This document shows, piece by piece, positions 1 through 5,081 of a stretch of DNA of 5,081 bases. The stretch is from assembly GCA_017960415.1 (NCBI GenBank), contig JAGCZE010000455.1, positions 1 to 5,081 on the forward strand. The letters run 5' to 3'. This stretch comes from Lachnospiraceae bacterium (lineage in GTDB: Bacteria > Bacillota_A > Clostridia > Lachnospirales > Lachnospiraceae). Both the position numbers and the translations under genes were made by a program. Position 1 is the first letter of the stretch, and each line of letters starts with the position of its first letter. The notes below the pieces were generated by a model. It ran no database searches. It was not told where the DNA came from and was given only the letters and a program-made list of their open reading frames with translations.

Positions 1-1739
1 GCTGCACCGAATGCACCCATGATTCCGGCGATATCGGGACGAACCGCATCAGCACCGAGGATCGTCTCAAAAGCCCGGAGAACAGCGTCATTATAGAAGG
101 TTCCGCCTTGAACAACTATGCGATCGCCAAGATCCCTGGGATCGGAAACCTTGATAACCTTATAAAGCGCATTTTTGATGACAGAGTAAGCAAGACCTGC
201 AGAAATATCGGCAACCGTAGCGCCTTCCTTCTGGGCCTGTTTTACCTTAGAGTTCATAAATACGGTGCATCGTGAACCCAGATCGATGGGATTCTCTGCA
301 AAAAGAGCTACTTTTGCGAAATCGGCAACTTCCAGATTCAGCGACTTCGCAAATGTCTCAATGAAGGAACCGCAGCCCGATGAGCAGGCTTCGTTCAGCT
401 GAACCGAATTGACTGCATGATCCTTGATACGGATGCATTTCATATCCTGCCCGCCGATATCAAGGATACAATCAACATTTTTATCAAAGAAAGCTGCTGC
501 AGTGTAGTGAGCAACCGTCTCAACTTCGCCTTCATCAAGGTTCAAGGCGGCCTTTATCAGCGCCTCGCCGTATCCGGTGGAGCAGGAACGAACAATCTTT
601 ACGCCTTCGGGCTTGATCCCGTAAATTTCCTTGATCGATCTGATGGCGGTCTTTAATGGTGAACCGTTATTGTTGGAATAGAACGAATACAGCAGCTCTC
701 CGTCTTCGCCGACCAAAGCGACCTTTGTGGTCGTAGAACCGGCATCGATTCCGAGATAAGCATTTCCGCGGTACGAAGCAAGTTCGGCTTTGTGGACCGT
801 ATGCTGAGCATGGCGTACCCTGAAATCATTGTATTCACCGCTGTCCTTAAACAACGAACGAAGGCGGTTGACCTCGAACTGGATATCAATACGCTTGTTC
901 AAACGTGCCGCAAGTTCATCTATAGTAAGTTTGTAAATGTCCTTTTCGGGCTTCGGAATACCGCCCGGAAGCAGCACCGAATTCATTGCCGAACCCATTG
1001 CCGCGAAAAGATGGGAATTCTCAGGTGCGATAACACAATCATCCGAAAGGTTCAGCGTCCTGATAAATGCGGCTTTGAGCTCCGAAAGAAAATGAAGCGG
1101 ACCGCCCAGGAAAGCTACCTTACCGCGGATAGGCTTACCGCAGGCAAGACCCGAGATGGTCTGGTTCACAACTGCCTGGAAGATCGAAACAGAAAGGTCT
1201 TCCTTCGTAGCACCTTCATTGATCAGGGGCTGGATATCCGACTTCGCAAATACACCGCAGCGTGCAGCGATAGGATAGATCGCCTTATAGTTTTTCGCAT
1301 ATTCATTCAGACCTGCGGCATCGGTTTTCAACAGAGTTGCCATCTGGTCGATAAATGAACCCGTACCGCCGGCGCAGATACCATTCATACGCTGTTCTAT
1401 GGTCTGCCCGAAATATATGATCTTCGCGTCCTCGCCGCCGAGCTCGATAGCAACATCGGGATGCTTATCAAGTGCCTCAAGTGCTGTGGAAACCGCAATT
1501 ACTTCCTGAATGAAGGGTATTTCCAGCACATTGGCCAGAGCCAGACCGCCCGAACCGGTAATAACAGGCGATACCTGTTCATTCGGTATTTTATGTGTCA
1601 GCTCATCCACAAGGTCAAACAGGGTTTCCTGGATATTAGCGAAATGCCTTTTATAATTCGAGGCAATAAGCTCGTTCTTCTCATCCAGCAGCGCAACCTT
1701 GACTGTAGTTGAGCCGATATCGATTCCTAATTTGTACAT
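1..1739 (-). CDS. Tandem-domain 2-hydroxyacyl-CoA dehydratase activase-like ATPase (BadF/BadG/BcrA/BcrD family), 3' end cut by window edge
   Basis: The visible 579 residues form two consecutive ASKHA-fold ATPase domains. Domain 1 starts at Met1 with [11 protein letters not shown] and has [10 protein letters not shown], then Cys122 in [12 protein letters not shown] and Cys161 in RCGVFAKSD. Domain 2 starts near Tyr328 with [14 protein letters not shown], has [13 protein letters not shown] and [10 protein letters not shown], then Cys452 in [11 protein letters not shown] and Cys491 in [10 protein letters not shown]. Both Cys pairs are 39 residues apart, as in the activator HgdC, where ATP hydrolysis by a homodimer bridged by a [4Fe-4S] cluster drives low-potential electron transfer to a dehydratase. 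Here the fusion could form an intramolecular pseudo-dimer (inference). The frame is still open at base 1, reading IMGAFGA, so the protein continues; related fused proteins of around 1,400 residues carry DUF2229 and HgdB-like parts, which cannot be checked here. The start ATG (1739-1737) follows GGAGG by 6 nt. It is probably cytoplasmic: no signal peptide is seen. Family assignment is secure, the partner and substrate unknown. Confidence 0.93.
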   Translation of the reverse strand, partial: MYKLGIDIGSTTVKVALLDEKNELIASNYKRHFANIQETLFDLVDELTHKIPNEQVSPVITGSGGLALANVLEIPFIQEVIAVSTALEALDKHPDVAIELGGEDAKIIYFGQTIEQRMNGICAGGTGSFIDQMATLLKTDAAGLNEYAKNYKAIYPIAARCGVFAKSDIQPLINEGATKEDLSVSIFQAVVNQTISGLACGKPIRGKVAFLGGPLHFLSELKAAFIRTLNLSDDCVIAPENSHLFAAMGSAMNSVLLPGGIPKPEKDIYKLTIDELAARLNKRIDIQFEVNRLRSLFKDSGEYNDFRVRHAQHTVHKAELASYRGNAYLGIDAGSTTTKVALVGEDGELLYSFYSNNNGSPLKTAIRSIKEIYGIKPEGVKIVRSCSTGYGEALIKAALNLDEGEVETVAHYTAAAFFDKNVDCILDIGGQDMKCIRIKDHAVNSVQLNEACSSGCGSFIETFAKSLNLEVADFAKVALFAENPIDLGSRCTVFMNSKVKQAQKEGATVADISAGLAYSVIKNALYKVIKVSDPRDLGDRIVVQGGTFYNDAVLRAFETILGADAVRPDIAGIMGAFGA

Positions 1740-1745
1740 CAAAAA

Positions 1746-1750
1746 CCTCC
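1746..1750 (-). promoter_or_regulatory. Ribosome binding site of the activase gene
   Basis: Reading the minus strand, GGAGG is followed by TTTTTG and then ATG, a spacing of 6 nt. This fixes the start of the activase-like gene at 1739, consistent with the [10 protein letters not shown] beginning typical of the fold's first strand and phosphate loop. Confidence 0.85.
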
Positions 1751-1819
1751 GTATATATCTTTTGTTTCCTAAATCTCAGTACTCTGTATATTTATATGCG
1801 CAATTTACAGAAAACAAAT

Positions 1820-1831
1820 GATTTTAAAATC
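1820..1831. repeat. 12-bp perfect palindrome GATTTTAAAATC
   Basis: The sequence is its own reverse complement over 12 bp with G and C at the ends. It lies inside the expected leader of the minus-strand gene, downstream of the candidate promoter at 1865-1893. It has the same form as the palindrome at 1985-1998, which has one extra T and A in the centre. A shared protein-binding site is plausible but unproven. Confidence 0.4.
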
Positions 1832-1840
1832 TTTATGTTA

Positions 1841-1855
1841 TGGTTTAAAAAACCA
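1841..1855. repeat. 15-bp inverted repeat TGGTTT-AAA-AAACCA
   Basis: Two perfect 6-bp arms, TGGTTT and AAACCA, are separated by AAA. It sits just downstream of the candidate minus-strand transcription start near 1858, a position suited to a repressor operator. It could also be a small hairpin in the leader RNA. The outer TGG/CCA pairs make it less trivially AT-only than neighbouring palindromes. Confidence 0.4.
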
Positions 1856-1864
1856 CACCGAACT

Positions 1865-1893
1865 ATTATAATACTTCTTTGATTATAAAACAA
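1865..1893 (-). promoter_or_regulatory. Candidate sigma-A promoter for the activase gene
   Basis: On the minus strand, TTGTTT (1893-1888) is followed after 17 bp by a perfect -10 hexamer TATAAT (1870-1865). Transcription would begin near 1858 and leave a leader of roughly 120 nt. A second TATAAT lies at 1887-1882 but has only a poor -35 partner, and a TATAAA at 1796-1791 is another, closer possibility. The -35 keeps only the TTG of the consensus, and the region is AT-rich, so the exact choice is uncertain. Confidence 0.45.
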
Positions 1894-1906
1894 ATAAAAT
1901 TTTATT
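1893..1906. repeat. 14-bp perfect palindrome AATAAAATTTTATT
   Basis: The sequence is a perfect inverted repeat composed only of A and T, adjoining and by one base overlapping the -35 of the candidate minus-strand promoter. Such a sequence can arise by chance in AT-rich DNA and may only reflect an AT-rich upstream element; it is recorded because of its position. Confidence 0.25.
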
Positions 1907-1982
1907 AAGACAGGTAAAAGATTTTTACATTACAGGCAGTAATTATCGTAAATAACGGAATGCTATGTTCATTAAATCATGA

Positions 1983-2011
1983 TGGATTTTTAAAAATCAG
2001 AGTGGTATAAT
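1983..2011 (+). promoter_or_regulatory. Extended -10 promoter of the dehydrogenase operon
   Basis: TGGTATAAT contains a perfect -10 hexamer (2006-2011) preceded by the TGn extension (2003-2005). Seventeen bp upstream is only a weak -35, TGGATT (1983-1988), which is normal for extended -10 promoters. Initiation would fall near 2018, giving a leader of about 48 nt before the ATG at 2066. The three genes downstream have no other convincing promoter between them. Confidence 0.7.
1985..1998. promoter_or_regulatory. 14-bp palindrome GATTTTTAAAAATC, candidate operator
   Basis: GATTTTT and AAAAATC form a perfect uninterrupted inverted repeat. It overlaps the weak -35 and spacer of the plus-strand promoter and ends 7 bp before the TATAAT at 2006. 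A dimeric protein bound here would touch RNA polymerase directly. A near copy lies at 1820-1831 and a half-site at 1920. The regulator is not encoded in the window. Confidence 0.45.
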
Positions 2012-2048
2012 TTGCTCAGTCGGTTTTTGGGCCGGTATGTATAACAGA

Positions 2049-2056
2049 TAAGGAGG
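2049..2056 (+). promoter_or_regulatory. Strong ribosome binding site TAAGGAGG
   Basis: TAAGGAGG matches the anti-Shine-Dalgarno of 16S rRNA over eight bases and lies 9 nt before the ATG at 2066. It settles the start of the first dehydrogenase and suggests high translation at the head of the operon. Confidence 0.88.
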
Positions 2057-2065
2057 CTTATTCCT

Positions 2066-3274
2066 ATGATCGTTCACGGAACGTATTTTCAGAATGATCC
2101 CATCAAACCGCTGGTCTACGGCGATGTTGAGATAGAAAATGTAAAAAGGCAGCGTCTGAGAGGCGAAGAGTTAAAGGAAGGTATTCTGTGCGAGCCTGTA
2201 ATGATAGGTTTCTGCGGAACCGATAATGAACTGATGCATATGGGCAGCGAAGGCAGGCTTACTGCGAAGTTCCCTGCGGGAAGGAACAGGCTGATCAACG
2301 GACATGAGGGTATCGTGTGGGTTCCGTCGGAGAACCGCTTTGCGATCGTTCTGATACGCGGAGGGGATAGCTTCGATCCCACCAGATATACCGAAGATGA
2401 GACATATTTTGAATACGGATGCGATCAGGCGGACGGCTTATTTGCCGACAAGCAGTATTTCCATCCCGATATGCTTTTAAAGATTCCGGACGGATATGTA
2501 AAAGACGGCAAGCTTGATCTGGAATTTGCGAAGAAAATGGTATTTCCTGATCCGTTTGCGTGCATGCTGTTCCAGCTCGAGCGGATGGAAGATCTCGGAA
2601 GTGCCCACAATTTCCGCGTTGCGATGCGGAAGTATAAATGCGATGAGCAGACCGCAAGGGACAAGGCAAAAGAAGAGATATTCGACAGAACCGTTATATT
2701 CGGTCTCGGAACCACCGGAATGTTCATTGGCGATCTGATCTGCAGGAATCATAAGAACGCAAAAGTACTGTTCGTTGCCAGAAGTCCCGAAGATTCGCAG
2801 AAAGTTACTTATGCGCTCAAGCAGACAAAAGGACAGGCAGAGTATTTGAGGAATACATACGATTCGGAAGCCGAGCTTGCGGAAGCGATCGTTAAAAAGC
2901 TCGGAGGACGCGCCACCACGTTCATAGGCGTCAGCGGCAGCAATGTAGAGCACAGGATCGCTTTCGAACATAAGGTTCTCGGCTGTAACGGCCTGTATAA
3001 CAGCTTTTCGCTCGGGCCTACGATCTCATTTGATACAATGCCTTTCGGGTTTGAGAACCATCTTATAATGGGTTCGATCAATTTCAGGCAGGATCATATG
3101 GAAAAGGCCATTGAGCTGCTGGCACAGAGCAGTTATAATGAGATAGTCGAGCTGATCGATAAGGATGAATTTACAAATGACCCAATGGGGGCTTATAAGA
3201 ACAGGATCTACAGTAAAAATGCGCCGATGAAGACGGCAGTTATCTGGAATCCCGAATATATTGCGAGAGGTTAA
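2066..3274 (+). CDS. Glucose-dehydrogenase-like medium-chain dehydrogenase, lacking the structural-zinc cysteines
   Basis: A 402-residue NAD(P)-dependent medium-chain dehydrogenase. The catalytic domain shows GFCGTDNEL with Cys50 and NGHEG with His80-Glu81, the expected catalytic-zinc region, followed by the Rossmann loop GLGTTG (213-218). The C-terminal GSINF-RQDH segment (336-344) resembles the GSVN..REH element of archaeal-type glucose dehydrogenases (Glu_dehyd_C). At 98-131 the family's structural-zinc lobe is recognisable (RGG... Y..DETYFEYG...GLFAD) but its four cysteines are absent. The usual LVEP glutamate is replaced by Asp162 in FPDPFAC. Arg239 after the second Rossmann strand (VLFVARS) hints at NADP use. 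It is longer than the usual 350-370 residues, with extra sequence near 20-40, 145-160 and 175-205. It is first in the operon, 6 nt before a second dehydrogenase. Oxidation of an aldose at C1 to a lactone fits the family, but the true substrate is unknown. Confidence 0.85.
   Translation: MIVHGTYFQNDPIKPLVYGDVEIENVKRQRLRGEELKEGILCEPVMIGFCGTDNELMHMGSEGRLTAKFPAGRNRLINGHEGIVWVPSENRFAIVLIRGGDSFDPTRYTEDETYFEYGCDQADGLFADKQYFHPDMLLKIPDGYVKDGKLDLEFAKKMVFPDPFACMLFQLERMEDLGSAHNFRVAMRKYKCDEQTARDKAKEEIFDRTVIFGLGTTGMFIGDLICRNHKNAKVLFVARSPEDSQKVTYALKQTKGQAEYLRNTYDSEAELAEAIVKKLGGRATTFIGVSGSNVEHRIAFEHKVLGCNGLYNSFSLGPTISFDTMPFGFENHLIMGSINFRQDHMEKAIELLAQSSYNEIVELIDKDEFTNDPMGAYKNRIYSKNAPMKTAVIWNPEYIARG
3265..3270 (+). 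promoter_or_regulatory. Ribosome binding site of the second dehydrogenase, inside the preceding gene
   Basis: GAGAGG lies 10 nt before the ATG at 3281 and overlaps the last codons of the first dehydrogenase. The more purine-rich AAGGAAG at 3274-3280 touches the start codon and is too close to serve as a normal site. The 6-nt gap and this overlap suggest coupled translation. Confidence 0.5.
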
Positions 3275-3280
3275 AGGAAG

Positions 3281-4294
3281 ATGAAAACTGTATTGATTGA
3301 AGAACCGTTTAAGATTGGACTTACGGATACTGAAAAGCCTGTGCCGAAGGAGGATGAAGCCCTGCTGAAGGTGCTGTACTGCGGTATTTGCGGTGCGGAT
3401 GTCGCCAGTTATACCGGCAATCAGCCCTTTACCACATATCCCAGGATCCCCGGACATGAATTCAGTGCCGAGATAGTTTCGATTCCGGAGAATGACCGCG
3501 GGCTCAAGGCAGGCGATATCATAACCGCCAATCCCTATTTTAACTGCGGACACTGCTATTCATGCAAGCGCGGGTTTGTAAACTGCTGTACCGACAATCA
3601 GACCATGGGTGTACAGCGAGACGGAAGTTTCCGTGAATATATCGTGATGCCGGTGGAGCGTATTTATGACGGCAAGGGGCTCTCGGCAAAGGAACTTGCT
3701 CTGGTTGAACCGTTTACGATCAGCTATCATGCGCTTCACAGGGCGAAGGTAAATGAAGGCGACAAGATTCTGATCGTAGGCGCTGGTCCGATAGGCCTGT
3801 TTGCTCTGATAGCGGCAAAAGCGCAGGGCGCCGAAGTATATGTGGCGGATGTTCTTGACGGAAGACTTGAAAAAGCCCTTCATTTCGGAGCTGCCGGAGT
3901 AATTAATTCGGCGAAGACAGATATCAAAGAAGAAGCTATGAAGATCACCGGCGGAAATGGCTTTGATGTTTGTGTTGAGGCGTGCGGACAGTCGGTAACC
4001 TTCTTAAACTGCATTGATTGTGCTGCTTTTGCCGCAAATATCATTTTGATCGGAAACGGTAAAAAGGAAACGACTTTCCTGCATTCGATACTGCTCAAGA
4101 AAGAGTTGAACGTTTTCGGAAGCCGCAACTCATATGCCCGTGATTTTCAGGCTGTTATCGATCTGATCGCATCGGGTAAGGTCAATGTTCTCGATATGGT
4201 AAGCCGCGTTTATCCTGTGGATCAGGCCGCGGATGCATTCAAGGCACTTGCTGAGAATGACGGAAGCCTTGCAAAGGTGCTGATAGAGTTTTGA
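3281..4294 (+). CDS. Zinc-dependent sorbitol/threonine dehydrogenase-like medium-chain dehydrogenase
   Basis: A complete 337-residue two-zinc medium-chain dehydrogenase of the COG1063 type, the usual length. Catalytic-zinc residues are Cys37 in GICGAD, His59-Glu60 in PGHEF and Glu143 in LVEPF. The structural zinc site is intact: Cys89, Cys92, Cys95 and Cys103 in the Cx2Cx2Cx7C lobe (CGHCYSCKRGFVNCC). The Rossmann domain has GAGPIG (167-172) and ends its second strand with Asp190 (VYVAD), which favours NAD over NADP. The late GSRNSYARDF and IASGKV segments are typical of sorbitol, galactitol-phosphate and threonine dehydrogenases. Family knowledge predicts reversible oxidation of a secondary alcohol to a ketone in the cytoplasm. 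It lies 6 nt after the first dehydrogenase and 11 nt before the hydrolase, so it belongs to the same operon. The exact polyol, sugar acid or amino-alcohol substrate cannot be read from sequence. Confidence 0.92.
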   Translation: MKTVLIEEPFKIGLTDTEKPVPKEDEALLKVLYCGICGADVASYTGNQPFTTYPRIPGHEFSAEIVSIPENDRGLKAGDIITANPYFNCGHCYSCKRGFVNCCTDNQTMGVQRDGSFREYIVMPVERIYDGKGLSAKELALVEPFTISYHALHRAKVNEGDKILIVGAGPIGLFALIAAKAQGAEVYVADVLDGRLEKALHFGAAGVINSAKTDIKEEAMKITGGNGFDVCVEACGQSVTFLNCIDCAAFAANIILIGNGKKETTFLHSILLKKELNVFGSRNSYARDFQAVIDLIASGKVNVLDMVSRVYPVDQAADAFKALAENDGSLAKVLIEF

Positions 4295-4297
4295 GGG
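4293..4297 (+). promoter_or_regulatory. Ribosome binding site GAGGG of the hydrolase gene
   Basis: GAGGG overlaps the TGA stop codon (4292-4294) of the preceding dehydrogenase and lies 8 nt before the ATG at 4306. It supports that start and implies translation shortly after termination of the upstream gene. Confidence 0.6.
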
Positions 4298-4305
4298 TAT
4301 AATTG

Positions 4306-5081
4306 ATGACAGAATGGAATTCAATAATAATAGATGCCCATGTGCATCTGTGGGAGAAGCAGGACGGACTCGTAGGCGGTATGCCTGTTTCTGCGGTTGG
4401 TAACGGAAAGACCACGTTTTTAGGCGGCATACACCAGATGATGCCTCCGTATATGGAGGATAACCGGAACACCGCTGAACGCCTGCTGGCCAATATGGAC
4501 TATGCCCGTGTAAATGCCTGCGCGGTCACACAGGAGTATCTTGACGGCAATCAGGATGAATATCTTCTCGAAGTACGAAAAAAATACCCCGACAGGTTCA
4601 GGATCACTGCGCTTTATGAGGATGAAGGGTATATTTGCGATCGGAAGCATGGTTATACAGGCTCATTTTCGGAAAGAATATTAAACGATCCTTCAGCACG
4701 GTATTTCGACGGTGTCAAAATATGCGCCGGGCGATTGAAGAATAAAGATCTGACAGCTATTATCGATGTATTTAAGACAGTAGAGAGCGCTAGGAAGTAT
4801 ATTGCTATCGATCTGGCTGACGGAGACGAACAGGTAGAAAGCATGCAGGATGTGATCAACGAATGTCCTGATCTGCGTGTTGCAATCGGTCATTTCGGCA
4901 TGGTAACGACCCCCGACTGGCAAAAGCAGATAGAACTTGCCCGGAATAAGAATGTTTATATTGAAAGCGGCGGACTGACCTGGCTATTTCACAAGGAGTT
5001 TTATCCATATCCTTCCGCAATAGACGCGATCCTTGAAGCACGTGATATCTGCGGTATGGAAAAGCTGATGTGGGGCAGTGA
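4306..5081 (+). CDS. Amidohydrolase-2 family TIM-barrel metal-dependent hydrolase, 3' end cut by window edge
   Basis: The first 258 residues are visible and the frame is open at the edge. The start MTEWNSIIIDAHVHLW carries the first-strand metal motif His12-x-His14. LLANMDYARVNACAV (60-74) and KKYPDRFRITALY (92-104) are typical of Amidohydro_2 proteins (PF04909; COG2159/COG3618). VAIGHFG supplies His196, and the last bases read MWGS followed by GA, most likely the start of the conserved active-site Asp of the WGSD motif. At the strand where many relatives have a His, this protein reads IAIDL with Asp169. The family contains lactonases (L-fuconolactonase, 2-pyrone-4,6-dicarboxylate hydrolase) and decarboxylases. 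Coming 11 nt after two sugar/polyol-type dehydrogenases, a lactone hydrolase is the most economical guess, but this is inference. Total length is probably close to 280-330 residues, judging by the family. Confidence 0.85.
   Translation, partial: MTEWNSIIIDAHVHLWEKQDGLVGGMPVSAVGNGKTTFLGGIHQMMPPYMEDNRNTAERLLANMDYARVNACAVTQEYLDGNQDEYLLEVRKKYPDRFRITALYEDEGYICDRKHGYTGSFSERILNDPSARYFDGVKICAGRLKNKDLTAIIDVFKTVESARKYIAIDLADGDEQVESMQDVINECPDLRVAIGHFGMVTTPDWQKQIELARNKNVYIESGGLTWLFHKEFYPYPSAIDAILEARDICGMEKLMWGS

Larger units (their letters stand above)
1740..2065. other. AT-rich divergent intergenic control region
   Basis: The two start codons face away from each other across about 325 bp with no convincing ORF. 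The stretch is clearly richer in A+T than the flanking genes. It contains a ribosome binding site for each side, candidate promoters pointing both ways, and four perfect inverted repeats (1820-1831, 1841-1855, 1893-1906, 1985-1998). The half-site GATTTT also occurs alone at 1920. No tRNA, T-box or recognised riboswitch signature was seen. Confidence 0.75.

Noticed and set aside
417..656. Short plus-strand ORF of 79 codons
   Set aside because: It is antisense to the second activase domain, including its cluster-cysteine region, and shows no domain or ribosome binding site of its own.
792..1358. A 188-codon plus-strand ORF opposite the activase gene
   Set aside because: It is fully antisense to a strongly conserved two-domain ATPase, has no ribosome binding site worth noting, and its translation is rich in Arg and Cys without any recognisable motif. 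It is a frame shadow.
1924..1952. Nested inverted arms TTTAC/GTAAA and TTAC/GTAA
   Set aside because: The arms are 4-5 bp and the spacing of the two pairs is not symmetric, so this is within what AT-rich DNA gives by chance.
2021..2034. CGG...CCG as a possible hairpin or attenuator in the leader of the dehydrogenase operon
   Set aside because: Only three base pairs can form and no U-run follows, so it is not a credible terminator or riboswitch stem.
1740..2065. A catabolite-response (cre) site
   Set aside because: No stretch matches the TGnAAnCGnTnnCA-type consensus well; the only nearby central CG (about 1947) lacks both flanking halves.
2477..2971. A 164-codon minus-strand ORF inside the first dehydrogenase
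   Set aside because: It lies opposite the Rossmann domain and has no motif or start signal; explained as a shadow.
3026..3553. A 175-codon minus-strand ORF spanning the junction of the two dehydrogenases
   Set aside because: Both dehydrogenases are complete and well conserved on the plus strand; this antisense frame has no motif and spans two genes.
4298..4303. TATAAT just before the hydrolase start, a possible internal promoter
   Set aside because: There is no -35 partner at 16-18 bp and no TG extension, and the hexamer lies only a few bases before the ATG, leaving no room for a ribosome binding site in the transcript.

Overview
The window holds two divergent transcription units separated by one AT-rich intergenic region of about 325 bp. 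The genome is probably an anaerobic Bacillota (Clostridia, perhaps Lachnospiraceae-like). The reasons are strong GGAGG-type ribosome binding sites, moderate GC in the genes against a much AT-richer intergenic region, frequent ATA and AGG codons, and an oxygen-sensitive type of activase gene. This assignment is inference; there is no rRNA or other phylogenetic marker here.

Left part, minus strand (1-1739): the first 579 residues of a large protein that runs off the left edge. Two complete BadF/BadG/HgdC-type ATPase (activase) domains lie in tandem. Each has a phosphate-binding Asp-Gly-Ser-Thr segment and a pair of cysteines exactly 39 residues apart, the arrangement used by 2-hydroxyacyl-CoA dehydratase activators to hold a [4Fe-4S] cluster between two subunits. 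It looks like the N-terminal half of the large fused 'acyl-CoA dehydratase activase-related' proteins, whose physiological role is not settled.

Middle (1740-2065): the divergent control region. It carries an extended -10 promoter (TGGTATAAT) for the right operon, a plausible sigma-A promoter for the left gene, and several perfect palindromes. Two of them share the form GATTTT(TA)AAAATC, and one of these abuts the right-hand promoter, so a shared operator is plausible.

Right part, plus strand (2066-5081): three tightly packed genes. The first is a medium-chain dehydrogenase of the glucose-dehydrogenase type without the structural-zinc cysteines (2066-3274). The second is a classical two-zinc sorbitol/threonine-dehydrogenase-like enzyme (3281-4294). 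The third is an amidohydrolase-2 family TIM-barrel hydrolase cut by the right edge (4306-5081). Gaps of 6 and 11 nt indicate one operon. A working model, which is inference, is a non-phosphorylative oxidation route for a sugar, polyol or related hydroxy compound: dehydrogenation to a lactone or ketone, then hydrolysis by the amidohydrolase-like enzyme. The substrate cannot be read from the sequence.

I saw no tRNA, rRNA, CRISPR array, insertion sequence or convincing terminator.
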